64,000 nucleotides of DNA from Muraenolepis orangiensis (taxonomy: Eukaryota > Chordata > Actinopteri > Gadiformes > Muraenolepididae): contig CM051002.1 in the NCBI GenBank assembly GCA_027704905.1, positions 7,635,883-7,699,882 on the forward strand, read 5' to 3'. Positions 10,978-22,320 of this stretch are shown in pieces. The notes beneath the pieces are model-generated. The model had not been told where the DNA came from. It ran no database searches and saw only the letters and a list, made by a program, of their open reading frames with translations. Position 1 is the first letter of the stretch. The number at the start of each line of letters is the position of its first letter. A program made the position numbers and the translations under genes.

Positions 10978-11304
10978 CAATGCAAAGAAAGATCAAGTCC
11001 AAACTCTCAATTCAAATGCACAACAATGCTTAACAAACCCAAGTCAGCCATTAACTAATCAGTCAACAAGTGTGTGGAAACAAAATGCAACAACCAGCTC
11101 AACGAGACGCAACACAGAGACAAAACCAGCAAAGACAAATGAGTCTCACTCACCAATGATGTTCACTTAAAGACCAAATCCATTCTCCTGTCCTTCTGGA
11201 TGAATGGTTCGACCACCATCAGGTCATAAAGATGATCGCTTTTCAGATCCAAAATAAGTTCCAATTCCCTGCTCTCTTGTCGGTCCCAAACAGCAACACT
11301 CCCA

Positions 11305-11604
11305 TCAGTAGAGCCTCTTGTGGCTAGTAGAGCCCGTTAGCCACGGGGATCGTTCCCAGTTGCTACTCTGAAAATGGCGAACATAGCCTGCTTTAACTAC
11401 TTGAGTCAGCTCCAGATTGTCAGGTGTTGGACGGCCTTTTTTAATAATGTCCATTTTAACATTAAATTGTCGTCTTGAAAATGGTTCACACAATAATTCC
11501 GCCACGACATCATCTTCACCTGTTGCCATTTTGGCGTAAAAAAAACAACGTAGAAAACGTAACATTACGCTAGATCCACTCTCGCGCCAGCCACCACCTT
11601 GCAC
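11305..11604 (-). pseudogene. hAT transposase N-terminal relic (TTF-type zinc-finger region), copy 1
   Basis: The frame contains MATGEDDVVAELLCEP, then FNVKMDIIKKGRPTPDNLEL, VVKAGYVRHFQ and PWLTGSTSHKRLY, and ends at a TGA. In copy 3 the corresponding codon is TGC, followed by the CWEC pair expected of the TTF-type zinc finger found at the start of hAT and ZMYM1-like proteins. The stop therefore removes the metal-binding residues. An upstream in-frame Met extends the frame (start at 11604), but the conserved start is probably the MATG at 11529. No DDE/dimerisation region follows. No function is expected for this product; the family assignment is from motif recognition. Confidence 0.75.
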
Positions 11605-12046
11605 CCTCTAGCTCCATATTGAGCTGCCGGGGAAATCTGAAAGAATACGCCCATTGGCTACAAATCACGATATGATTGGTTGATCAAATTGTCAATCCAA
11701 ACGTACGCTATCATTCCGTCTAAGGGCCAATGTCAGCGGGAATACTTTGGTTGATTTACGTTGGATATTCTTCCCAGCAACCCAGAAAAATATCTGATTG
11801 GTTGCATTGTTTTTCCAACACAAAACCACTCAAATGCGTCGTGCATGGACCGAGAAAGACAAACAAATCAACGTAACACTGTATTATAACACAGATACGA
11901 TTCTCATTTATTCATTTTATTTAAATTTTATTAAATTGTATTACATTTTATTAATACAATTAATTCGATTCTTTGGTTTCATCTGAGAGTTCCAGGGTCT
12001 TCTCTGAATACCTTGAAGGCCCTGACGCTTCACCACTGCCGCACAC

Positions 12047-12244
<198 letters not shown>

Positions 12245-12533
12245 CATTATTTACACGTATGGGCAATTATCCATTTGGCCTAACCCAACCGGGCTGCCAT
12301 AAACCCTTTTATTCAGTGCATGAGATGTAAGACTACAGCGCTGTGTTGGGGACTGTGGAAGGATATCTGCAGCATCAGGTACAGAAACTGGTGTTTGTAG
12401 TTTGTAGTTGACCCAAGGGGACACATACCCTGGTTCATAACCAGACCATTTCTTTCTATTCTGTACCTGAATTATTGTTCGCTGGGGCTATTGGCACTCC
12501 TGCCAGCATCGGTTCCTATTTGTATTTAGGAAT
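12245..12533. other. Non-repetitive sequence
   Basis: No feature recognised. Confidence 0.35.
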
Positions 12534-12605
12534 TTGTGTGTGTGTCTGCATCTGTGTGTGTGTGCGTGTGTACATGCGTGCATGTGTATGTGTGTGTGTG
12601 TGTGT

Positions 12606-12681
<76 letters not shown>

Positions 12682-12745
12682 ATGCGTGTGTGTGTGTGCG
12701 TACCTGTGTGTGTGGGTACCCGTGTGTGTACCTGTGTGTGTGCAT
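12534..12745. repeat. (TG)n microsatellite, interrupted
   Basis: TG repeats with CATGCGTG, TACC and GGGTACC interruptions at both ends and a perfect core at about 12609-12680. Confidence 0.95.
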
Positions 12746-13503
12746 CCCCATGCCAACGCTAGCGCCAGCGAGCGAGTGTGCATTCATGCGCATGCAGAAT
12801 TCTCTCTCACCCTCCATTCCCTTATCTCGTCCTTAAGGGCTTCATTCAGGAGCACCACAGCTCCATGTGCCCTCCCCCCTCCTGGTAATCTTCCCCTGGG
12901 GTTAGTTTGAAAGATGGATTGCCAACAACACACAAAAGCTACAGGGCCTCTGCTAATCACAGTATTGATCCTGTAATTCTGCCCATTTGAAACTCTTTAT
13001 CTTGGTGGGTGGCGGCCATGAACAAGTCCCAGGGAGGCAGCAGTGCTGCCGTTCATCCATGGTTAGGGCGGTTATGTGGGTCACCAGCGGTAGGGAGGGG
13101 GGGGGGGGAGAAGAGGGGAAGGGTGCTGGGGACCTGGGTATCCTCTCCTCCATCTCCTTCTCTCCTACCCATCACAGCCCTTCTGCTTTAGTATTCCATC
13201 GCTATAGACTTTACAGGTAATAAATCAAATAAATGAAAAAATATATAAATAAAATAAATATAAATATTTATATATAAATAAATAAATATATTTAAATAAA
13301 TAAATGAATGATAAAAAAAAAAAGAAAAGAAAAAATGGCAGATGGCTGCAGAACCTCCTCACTGCTGCTTGCCGGGAAACAGCTTGGATGTTTGAGTTTG
13401 GTCCGCTCTCTTGGTTGAGTGGTGTTGTGCAGGCTTGGCTGGGCATGTTCCTGTTCCGGGGGTATGTTGTGAATTGCATCTTCTTGTCTTCTTGTTCGTG
13501 TCG
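12746..13503. other. Mostly unique sequence with an AT-rich tract
   Basis: 12905-13015 is a balanced, non-repetitive island that could be conserved noncoding DNA. 13220-13325 consists of AAATAAAT and TATATAAA runs. No gene recognised. Confidence 0.4.
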
Positions 13504-13822
13504 TGTTCAAGATTCAAGATTCTTTATTGTCGCCATGGGTAACATTGTAAGTACAATGGAATGCTTACTCCCAATTAACTCCTGCAGTATGAATTTCATC
13601 AACCCTAACCCTTACCCTATACAATACAATACCATACTACACAAAACTATACTATAAACAACACTATACACTATATACTATATACTACATACTATACTAT
13701 ATACTATAAACAACTCTATACTATAAGAATAGTAAACACAGTAAAAAATGAACAATAAGAACCGTAAACGTTTTATGGAGGATGTATTCGTATGGCGGAT
13801 GATGCAAAAAGCCTTTTAAGTT
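13504..13822 (-). mobile_element. LINE 3' end stub (CR1/L2-type 3' UTR), minus strand
   Basis: It starts with the tail repeat AAGATTCAAGATTC, then the motif ACAATGGAATGCTTACTCCC and an expanded ACTATACTATA tract. It ends near GCAAAAAGCCTTTTAA. The same tail-motif-UTR order is seen inverted at the end of the longer LINE copies at 16340 and 57524. This is a short 5'-truncated insertion. Confidence 0.8.
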
Positions 13823-14297
13823 AATGTTGTGTTGTGCGCATGTTACGTGCTCACGTGTCGCTGTGCTGTAGCATGACCGTTTTTGTTATGTTCTATTATT
13901 ATTACATTGCGCTTGTTACCTTGTGCCGTGCGGTGTGATCCATCACAAGGCGTGTGGCGTTACCTCGGGGACGGCGTAGTCTCGTTGTTGTCTTGTTTCG
14001 TATCGTCGTATCGACGTCACGCGTGGCGTTTATTTGGTTCGAAAAACCCCTGTAGTGCTGATGTCTGATGGGGGATGTGAACCCTGTGGAATATCAATAG
14101 ACAGAGAATAATAGCTTCCGCATATGTCGCAAGCACGGACAATTCCCAGATCCACATGATATCGCTGCAAAAAACCCCACAGCCCCTCAAAGCACGCACC
14201 CAATACCATAAAGTGACTCGGGGTTAGCCACAGTAGCTAACCCACGGCTACTTAAACATGTTCTCCTGTGTCTTTTTCCATGTCTGTCATTGACTAA
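13823..14297. other. Non-repetitive sequence
   Basis: Nothing recognised. The flanks of the LINE stub (before 13504 and after 13822) share GTTGTG-rich composition and may be one interrupted sequence. Confidence 0.35.
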
Positions 14298-14310
14298 GAC
14301 ACTCGCTGGC

Positions 14311-14377
14311 ACATCTCTTTCTCCTCTTCATCCTCCTCTTTCTCTTCCTCCTCTTCCTCCTCTTCTTCTTCCTCTTC

Positions 14378-14437
<60 letters not shown>

Positions 14438-14513
14438 CTCCTCCTCTTCTTCCTCCTCTTCCTCCTCTTCCTCTTCCTCTTCTTCCACTTCCTCTTCCTC
14501 TTCCTCCTCTTCC
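14311..14513. repeat. Pyrimidine (CTTCCTCCT)n tract
   Basis: About 200 bp of pure C/T on the plus strand in CTTCCTCCT-like units. The poly-Glu, poly-Arg and Pro/Leu frames through it are artefacts. Confidence 0.95.
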
Positions 14514-14639
14514 ACACATATCTCTGCATCTCTTGCAGAAGCATCAAACATTTATTTTTTGTTTATTTGTCATTTTAATTACATATATATTAATTTGTAT
14601 CATTTTGTGCGTATCCAATCAAAAGACGTGCACGTGCTG

Positions 14640-15019
14640 ACGTTATCGTACGCCTGCTAGCTGGCGCCGGTGTCGCCAACTCCAAATCTGATTGGTTAAC
14701 GCCACAGTTTTGTTTGTGTTCACTTTAAGCTCCAGGCGCCCGCACTGTCGATTCTGAAGGCCTAAGGGCAGATTTCTTGGACCCTGGCAACACATTATGG
14801 CTGAAATATGATTGGAAAAAAGCTGTAACATAAAGGCCAGCCCTCCAAATCTCGATCTGAGGCTGGAAGCAGCGCAACCAAGAGGAAAGCTATGAAATGA
14901 AGATAATAGACTATGGGGAAAATGGAATACATATTTGTGGAAAAAATATATCAAAATTAAATTTATATTCTGATGATGTTTAGGCCAAAGAAGGCCTTGC
15001 TGGCCCTGACGGCCCACCA

Positions 15020-15022
<3 letters not shown>
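14640..15022 (-). mobile_element. hAT-type element end, left boundary unclear
   Basis: It ends at 15022 with GGCCCTGACGGCCCACCACTG, which resembles the right end of the 10110-12038 hAT family (GAAGGCCCTGACGCTTCACCACTG). The interior (AATCTGATTGGTT, GGCCAAAGAAGGCCTTG) has the look of a fish hAT MITE. No left inverted end was located. Confidence 0.5.

Positions 15023-15050
<28 letters not shown>
15023..15050. repeat. (AT)n microsatellite
   Basis: About 14 AT units lie between two hAT-like ends. Confidence 0.95.
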
Positions 15051-15054
<4 letters not shown>

Positions 15055-16115
15055 GCGGCTGGTGGTTGTAAAAGTAGGGGAGGAAGGAAGGTCCACTATC
15101 AGTTTTGACAGTGTATTAGTGGGTAAATTTAGCAGACAAGCCAAACAGAATTGAAACCGATTGTGATGTGAGGGGGAAGAAGCATTGTTTTGATGAAAAA
15201 TAGCTATTTAGTGATTACTCCATTAATGATGAAAATCGGAAAAAATCTGAATAGAAGTTCTATGCACAGTGGCTAGTTCTACCTAACAAAACAAATGGAA
15301 TTGAAAAATTGAGTGAGATTTGAGGGAGAAGCTTTTTTTGTGTAATGTATATTTGTAATGTATATTTACCTGTATTTAATTCAAATAAGACATAGTTTCA
15401 TATAGTAAAACCAGTTATGCACGTAAATCACGTCAATTGTCTATGCTACGTGTTCATGCTACGTTGTACTCTATGGTTGCTACTTTGTACTTTATGGTTG
15501 CTATGTTGTACTTTGGTACATTCTGGACAGAATCGTTACGCCGATGTCCCGGAATCCAGATTCATTGCCTGTCCCACGTTACTCGTCGGTCTATACCTGT
15601 CGCTACTTCGACCTCCCGGTATCCAGACCCCTTGCCTGTCCCCGTTCACTCGTGTTGTGTTTGCTTTGAACAAAGCTTCACGTTATCGCCTCCACTGTGT
15701 CTTGGTCTGCGTTCTGGGTCCCACCTAATTACCCCATCGTGACAATGCACCTGGAACGTTTTGTGTTCGTAACTCGAAAGTTTCAAATCAGAAATGTAAT
15801 TCAAATTAAATATACGACTCACAGGTTGTCTGCAACGCGGAATTAATATGAATGACACAAGATAGAGCCTTGCATGATGATAACCCGCCCCCCCCAAAAT
15901 CTGATTGGGTATTCGCTGATTGGTTCACAGAGCCTCTGGCTAGTCCCTGAGGGAGGATCGTCCTCCCTAAGGGAGGATCGTCCTCTCGATCGTCCTTCCT
16001 TAGCGCCGTACATACTCATGTTAAACCAGGACTCACCGGCCGCTCGGGTCCGGGAGTTTTATATTGGATTTCAATGGGGAGCTTGGGGACGATCCTCCGT
16101 AGAATGGAGACAAAG
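15050..16115 (+). mobile_element. hAT-like element, split by an LTR-like fragment
   Basis: It starts AGTGGCGGCTGGTGG beside an AT repeat. Continuation sequence (AATCTGATTGGGTATTCGCTG, GGGAGGATCGTCCTCCCTAA, TATTGGATTTCAATGGGGA) appears at 15890-16110, after the LTR-like fragment at 15430-15746. This resembles a well-known class of fish hAT-type MITEs. The right end is not defined. Confidence 0.5.
15430..15746 (+). mobile_element. LTR-like fragment related to 62521-63067
   Basis: GAATCGTTACGCCGATGTCCC, CGTTATCGCC, GTCTGCGTTCTGGGTCC and a CGTGAC end match, in opposite orientation, the LTR-like element at 62521-63067. This copy is 5'-truncated and carries only one version of the unit that is tandemly repeated in the other copy. 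Confidence 0.65.
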
Positions 16116-16339
16116 CAGGGAGAGAAAGACATACAGACAGAGTGGTAAGCAGGTGGATGGAGGGCAGGAGAGTTGGAGAGGTAGATGGAGATTTACATGG
16201 AGTGGGGCCTCTCTGGGGTGGAATTACCTTACAAGAGTGTATATCTGATGGATTTTAGAGCGGGCCAGCCATGGCCTCTGGGCATATGTGTAGGTAAGCT
16301 CTATGTTCTATTGAGGCCACGATAAACCAATAGCATTAG

Positions 16340-17165
16340 GTGAAGGAGCTCACTGTGGACTTCAGGAGCCACCGGAGCATCCACTCCACCATCAGCCTGG
16401 ACGTGACACCGGTGGAAGTCGTCAGCTGCTTCCGTTTCCTTGGGCTACAGATTTCCGATGACCTGGTGTGGAGCCGCAACACAGAGTTTATGCTAAGGAA
16501 GGCACACCAGCGTCTCTTTGCTCTGCGGTGCCTCAGAAAAAGCGGAATAGGCCAGAGGTGGCTAGTGAACTTCTACCGTGGCACCTTAGAGAGCGTCCTG
16601 ACGAGTGGCGTCACTGTGTGGTACGGCAACACCACTGCATCCAGAGGGTCGTGAGGATGGCAGAGAAGATCATCGGGTGTGCACTTTCATGCATTGAGGA
16701 GATCTGTAGGACCAGATGTCGGAAGAAGGCCATGTCCATCATAAAGGACTGCAACCACCCTGGGCACCATCTCTTCTCCCCCCTACCGCCTGGTTGCCGG
16801 TTGCGCAGCATCTGCACAAGGACTACCAGGTTTAAGGATAGTTTTTATCCACAGGCAGTGCACCTACTGAACTGCTAGGAGTGCTGCCACTTTCACTTTC
16901 ATAACATTGTCATTAACATTACACTTATATACTTTGCTGGACTTTCTGGTCTCATCACAGTTACTGCACTGTATTCATGATGCTGCTGCACTACTGGCAC
17001 TTTAAATGCTTTTAAAGATTGTTGTAAAAACAAAAAAAGACATTCAACACATGTACATATAATTTAACAGTCACTTTGCTGCTGGAGGGAATGGGGAGTA
17101 AGCATTCCAATGTACCTGTTGCAATAGGCCAATCAAATATCTTGTATCTTGTATCTTGAATTAAA
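16340..17165 (+). mobile_element. LINE 3' third (CR1/L2-type): RT C-terminus, 3' UTR, (TCTTGTA)n tail
   Basis: The coding part reads KELTVDFRSHRS, VSCFRFLGLQISDDLVWS and RWLVNFYRGTLESVL (16340-16654). A frame change near 16645 follows, then MAEKIIGCALSCIEEI, TRCRKKAMSIIKDCNHPGHH and SFYPQAVHLLNC (to 16878). The 3' UTR holds GCTGCTGCACTACTGGCAC and the terminal motif GGGGAGTAAGCATTCCAATG, ending in ATCTTGTATCTTGTATCTTG. The 5' two thirds are missing, so it is a typical dead-on-arrival insertion. Confidence 0.88.
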
Positions 17166-17397
17166 GTACAGACAGGGAAACTTGCCCCTGATAGCAGAAG
17201 CGTTGTCAATGGTGGGTGAAAGCTACACTCGCACACTAATTCAGCTAATGCATGAAATGGGATGGGATGATTTTTTAAACCGGTGAGTGCGGATGTCTTC
17301 CTACACATTTTAGTACGGTAAAACAATCGTACATATATAAAGTATGATTTATATGATTACACAACACAAACTGTGTCTTCATCATCAGCATAATTAT

Positions 17398-17408
17398 CAT
17401 CACTATCC

Positions 17409-17464
<56 letters not shown>

Positions 17465-17465
17465 G

Positions 17466-17506
<41 letters not shown>

Positions 17507-17512
17507 GTCACA
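17398..17512. repeat. (CAT)n trinucleotide microsatellite
   Basis: ATC/CAT repeats with occasional CGT and ACC variants. The poly-His and poly-Met frames are artefacts. Confidence 0.95.
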
Positions 17513-17604
17513 CACACATAGGAGAGTTTGGCAGCTCTTTAGAAAATCTGCTCTATGTCTAAAGAAAGTCTGGATGAGGTTCAGGACGCCAACATTATGT
17601 GTGT

Positions 17605-17638
<34 letters not shown>

Positions 17639-18069
17639 TGTTTGAGCTTGTGTTTGGCCGAGGATACAGGTTATAGTGCTGCTAAGATGGTTAACAAGAA
17701 AAGCAAGATGTTTCCTTCAGACCGATGCATCGCTGTGCCCTCTCCCGCGTTCAAATACGCTCCAAATATATTTTATAAATAATATAAAAATCCCATTCAG
17801 TGAACCCTGTGTGGTCATGCTGCTCGTCATCACTGGCAGTAGCAGTGGAGGGTGGTGGTGGTGGTGGTGGTGGTTAAGATGGTGGTTGGGGGTTATACTT
17901 CTCCTAGCTTTCCCTCCCGAATCTACAAGCCGGCCATGGGCCATTCTGCCTGGGTTTCAGGGCCTTTGTGCCACCAAACAGTTTAGGCCTGATAAGTGTA
18001 ATCCTAGTCAGAGATAAAGGCTCTTGAATCGGGCTTGTGTGGGCAGTACTGCCCTTCGCGGAGTAAGTA
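17513..18069. other. Unique sequence with short microsatellites
   Basis: It contains a (TG)n at 17598-17638 and a (GGT)n at 17848-17872. No gene seen. Confidence 0.45.
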
Positions 18070-18218
18070 ACGTACCGAATCAGAAACAGAATCAGAGACA
18101 GAATCAGGAACAGAATCAGAGACAGAATCAGAATAAGAAACAGAATCAGAAACCAAATCAGAAACTGAAACATAAACTGAATCAGAAACACAAACACAAA
18201 CAGAATCAGGAACACAAA
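18070..18218. repeat. 12-bp tandem repeat (AATCAGAAACAG-like)
   Basis: About twelve degenerate copies of a 12-bp A-rich unit. It translates as a Gln/Asn/Lys repeat in one frame, but the same frame runs into non-coding sequence on both sides, so I do not call a protein. Confidence 0.85.
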
Positions 18219-19493
18219 CAGAATCTTCTCTTGCCTTGCCTTTTGTCTCTGGATTTGTTGAAACACTTTCAGTGGCTTTTTCTTTTCCCCTCCAGAGATA
18301 AGACTCTCACCCCCCCGGCCCTCCGTGCTCCCTCCCCTTTTAGCGGAGCACGGTCACCTGCATTCCTCCAGCGTCCACGCAGTCCTATTAATCCCATTAG
18401 CCCGGGTTCCTCTCAAAGGGACAGCAGCCAAGTTGGGATTAATTGGCCTTCTGTATGCAAAGCAGGCACAACGTAGCACAGCATTCAATACCGAGGAGTG
18501 TAATGAGCGATTAGGACAACATCTCACCGCTCCCCGCCCCCGTCCCCCATCCGCCCCCTGCCCGCCCCGGTATGGGTTTCGGGCTGAAGATATTTGTCGT
18601 GGTAACTGCTGTCTATTCCTTCTGCACAACATCGGGCAAACTGTGTGTGTGTATGGGAGCCGGCCTCATGTTTATTTCTTATCACAACACGACAAATCAG
18701 GTGGTGTTTTTTCGGAGCCACCAAAATGAAAAAGGCGGTGTCTTCCTTCCCCCGGTTCTCGGTGGGTGTCAACAGAGAGTCTCCCGTACTCCATCAGGTT
18801 GTCTTATAAGCTCAGGCCTACGCCTTGCCTCATGCGTTTCCCCCCTAGGCTCCCATACATCGACTTTATGCTCCTCATGGGGAGGGGGGGAGAGATCATT
18901 CCTTATTGAAATGGCTGAAAGGTTGTTTTTTCACCGGAGACTAATGGGTATGCTCCAGAGCTGAGCTGTAACACAGGTGTCGGGGAATGAAGGAACTTCT
19001 CCATGAAATGGAATACCATCAGTAATTGTATATATTTTTACATAAATGATTGCTGTCGTGAGCTGGCTCGATTAAAATACAATACCTTATTTAATAATAA
19101 TTGATTGTTTGACGGTTTATTTAGATTTGAGTTATTGGTAAACAAAAACTAATTATGTTGTTCATCATCATGTTGGTTGAATGTGCCCATTTATTTGTGA
19201 CTATTACTCCTACTCAAATGCACTGTGCAAATAGTTTTTTTGGGGGGGGGGGGGGTTCTAAACACAAAGATAAACACAAACACATACATGCAAATCATTA
19301 AATTAACTTTGGGCACTTGACCAAAAAATTACATTTGCATTACTCAAAAAGAAAATCATTTACAATCGTATGTAAGTATGACAACTTCTGACAGGAAGAA
19401 ATGGAAATGGATACCATTCAAGAAATCGGAAACAGCAACGTGAACGCAATTGTATGGCGATGGATGATGAGCTGAGAGTATATAATTGTATAC
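18219..19493. other. Mostly unique sequence, possible conserved noncoding island at 18360-18530
   Basis: 18360-18530 is non-repetitive and rich in homeodomain-like TAAT/ATTA cores (ATTAATCCCATTAG, GGGATTAATTGG, GAGCGATTAGG). A G run lies at 19238-19254. No gene or interspersed repeat recognised elsewhere. Confidence 0.35.
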
Positions 19494-19662
19494 AAGATAC
19501 AAGATACAAGATGTTTTATTGGCCATTTGCAACAAGTACAATGGAATGCTTACTCCCCATTCCCTCCCGCAGTATGAATTTCCTACAACAATACTATACT
19601 GAGTGATACTAAATTATGCAATACTATTCTATACAATACTATCCTATAAACAAAATCATAAT
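19494..19662 (-). mobile_element. LINE 3' end stub, minus strand
   Basis: The ACAAGATACAAGATACAAGA tail, the motif ACAATGGAATGCTTACTCCC and then ACTATACTGAG sequence form the same 3' terminus as at 13504, 20468 and 53697. Confidence 0.8.
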
Positions 19663-20467
19663 GTTTAGTATTGTGTAGCATTATATTGCTTAGCATCTGT
19701 AAACAACCCATCTCAGACCTACGTGATCTACGTGATAGAACGTTGTAAACAGATCGTGAGCTACAATACAAGAGTTGTTTTTTTCCGTCGCGGAGCTTGC
19801 GGTGAAAAAAGAAGTTCTTGTGCGACCATGGAGTGAACGGTTCTCTCAGTTCAAACAAACGTCAGCGGTTCCCATCGTTATCTAGCCACCTGGCGAATGT
19901 GGCGGCGTGGCATGAAAGTTCAGCTCCAAGCATTATCCGGTGTTCATTGGTTGTGATGGTGGCTGACCCGGGGAAACCTTTAAACGCGCCAGATAGTTTG
20001 TTCCACGGGAACATCTGGGAAGACGTCCTTTAAAAGGGCAAGATACTTGGCAGGGGATTGGATGAACTCATCTGTCTATCACCGCCTATCGCAGTCTCAC
20101 GCCAACCAATCAGGTCAATGAACCATACAACGTAGTCGAGCGGAATCATCTTTTCCATCAAGAAAAGTCCTTCAGCGCCGTTCTTTGCTCTTCTTCTTCT
20201 TCAATGAAGAAACACTTTCCAGTTCAGATGAAACTAGGGGAACTGTCCACGACGATGTCCTCTTTTTGGGACCTAAGAAATGCGTTGGGCGGGATTTCTA
20301 AATCGCAAAAAAATTCTGGGATTCGGCTTTTGCTTCCTACAGTCGCACTACTTTGCATTACTTTGACATTTTTACTTATGTCCCGTTTTCTCGCATGCCA
20401 CCATGCTGCCAGTAGTTCCTCATAGGATGATGAATGGTCACCAAACCACTGGTGTTCGGCCACAAGC
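19663..20467. other. Non-repetitive sequence
   Basis: Nothing recognised. Short frames of 70-90 codons on both strands have no motif. Confidence 0.35.
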
Positions 20468-20620
20468 CGATAACTCGATTCAAGATTCAAGATGTTTAAT
20501 TGCCATTTGCAACAAGTACAATGGAATGCTTACTCCCCCCCGCAGTATGCATTTCCTACAACAATACCATACTAGACTATACGATACTATACTAAACTAT
20601 ACAATACTATACTGTCAACC
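20468..20620 (-). mobile_element. LINE 3' end stub, minus strand
   Basis: GATTCAAGATTCAAGATG, then ACAATGGAATGCTTACTCCC and an ACTATAC-rich tract form a third short copy of the same 3' terminus, in the same orientation as the stubs at 13504 and 19494. Confidence 0.8.
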
Positions 20621-21378
20621 TGAAGCCCGGCAAGATGGATTCTGACGTAAATGTGATCTGGCAAAACATCCAACATTTCCTACACCTAAAATAACACAAA
20701 CAAAAAACAGACGGCCCAAGACGTATGGTTCAGTGTAGTCGTCATCACGATGCACTTTAGTTCTGATCAGGCAGGGATCCGCATACTGGGAGGCTAAGTT
20801 ATTACCCGAGCGCTCTGGCGCTAGCTCAGGTCTGTGTAATCTCTGTTTACTTTAATTGCGTGATCGCTTTAATTTCCTGGGTGTAAGATAGTGTAGAGAT
20901 GTGTGCTGGTGTGTTTTCTGTGTCGGCGTCATCTAAGCGTTATTTACACCACGGGATGTTGCAGCAGTACACAATGACATCATCAATTACACTTGCTCAC
21001 GGCAAATTAAATATAGGATTTTTTTGTTGTACCATTTTGCCGACCGATAACACTTAGAAACAAAACTGTGTATAATTGTGAGAAAGGGTGGGGTTATTGG
21101 AAATGCTATTGGTTTTTCAGATTTCAGTGCGGTTGGTGCTGGCAGCTAATGACTCAACCATATGTATGATTACCCTGCTTGTCTAAGTGGATGCATGCAT
21201 TTCATTTCATTACACGTGCAACAACATGTTGTGATACAGACACAAATACAATGTTTTACAAGCCTCATTCATTTACCCTTCCCCCCCTCAATTAACTCTA
21301 CAATCAAATATGTCACCTGTCAATCTTTCGTGGTTATTTAAACCAAATTGTTCATATAATAAAAAATTAAAAAACATA

Positions 21379-21417
<39 letters not shown>

Positions 21418-21746
21418 TGTGTACAAGATGTTATCTAACTTGCCCTATGACATCCATTGATGGATTTTAAGCATTGTATTTACTTCACACTCACGAGTCA
21501 GGGTTAAATTCCAGATACAGAGAGCAGGCAAGAAGAGGAAAAGGAATGTAATTCATCTCAGAACTCTGAAATTCTGAATAACAGAAAGTTCTCTCAGGGC
21601 TTTTCCATGCAAGACATATTACAGTCTTCTTCTCTTATAAGGGGAATGGTGTGGATGGAAGGGCAAAGTCAACTACATGTGTTTAATCTTCTGACTAGCT
21701 GATTTACATTTTATCTGCCCATTTATCCTACAACATGAAGGACATC
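20621..21746. other. Unique sequence with an (AT)n tract
   Basis: An AT dinucleotide run lies at 21375-21416. No gene seen. Confidence 0.4.
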
Positions 21747-21760
21747 AGAGAGAGGGAGAG

Positions 21761-21848
<88 letters not shown>
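21747..21848. repeat. (GA)n microsatellite
   Basis: About 100 bp of AG repeats with GATA and GGG variants at the edges. Confidence 0.96.
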
Positions 21849-21856
<8 letters not shown>

Positions 21857-22004
21857 GGATCCTGGGGGCACCAAGGAAAAAGTAAAACATACAGAGACTA
21901 AAATGGGATTTTTCTTAAATCCATATCTTATTTTTCAATGTATAACTGTTCTCCAGCCCTCTATTGTACTGTTTATACAGTCTGTCTTTTCTTCCATCCT
22001 TCCT

Positions 22005-22320
22005 TTTCCACCCCCCTGTCTGTCCATCCACCTGTCTGTCCATCCACATCTCTGTCTGTCTATCTGGACATTCATCTGTCCATCTGTGTGCTCATTTGTC
22101 TATCTGTCTGTCCGTCTGCCATCCACCTGACTGTCTGTCTGTCTGTCTGTCTGACCATTTGTCTATCTTTTGGTCCGTCATCCTGTCTGTCTTTCTGTCT
22201 GTCTGTCTATATGTCCGCCTGTCTGCCCGTCTGGCCATCCACCTATCTGTCTGTCTGTCTATCTGTCTGTCTGCCCATATGTCTGCCTGCCTGCTAGTCC
22301 GTCTGTCCCTCTGTCCAGAT
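22005..22320. repeat. (CTGT)n tetranucleotide array, degenerate
   Basis: About 315 bp of CTGT/CTAT/CCAT units. The Cys/Leu/Ser-rich frames through it are repeat artefacts. Confidence 0.92.

Larger units (their letters stand above)
10110..12038 (-). mobile_element. Non-autonomous hAT transposon, copy 1 (1,929 bp) with perfect 8-bp target duplication
   Basis: The left end is CAGTGGCGAAGCGT and the right end is ACGCTTCACCACTG, inverted copies with one mismatch. The 8-bp direct repeat CCGCACAC flanks the element at 10102-10109 and 12039-12046, as expected for hAT elements. The transposase-like frame reads on the minus strand. Sister copies with the same ends lie at 44566-45864 and 48267-49406. 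Inside are a nested hAT MITE (10152-10530) and a long foldback (10760-10977). The element lacks a full transposase and must have moved using enzyme supplied by another copy. Confidence 0.93.

Noticed and set aside
14294..14551. Poly-Glu acidic protein
   Set aside because: It is a pure purine/pyrimidine tract; the other frames give poly-Arg and Pro/Leu.
17344..17562. Poly-His frame resembling a metal-binding protein
   Set aside because: It is a (CAT)n microsatellite and the reverse strand is poly-Met. No coding context.
18024..18476. Gln/Asn-rich prion-like protein frame
   Set aside because: It is a degenerate 12-bp repeat. The frame continues into unrelated sequence, and no start context or domain supports a gene.
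22005..22320. Cys-rich secreted peptide frames
   Set aside because: They arise from (CTGT)n repeats in several frames.
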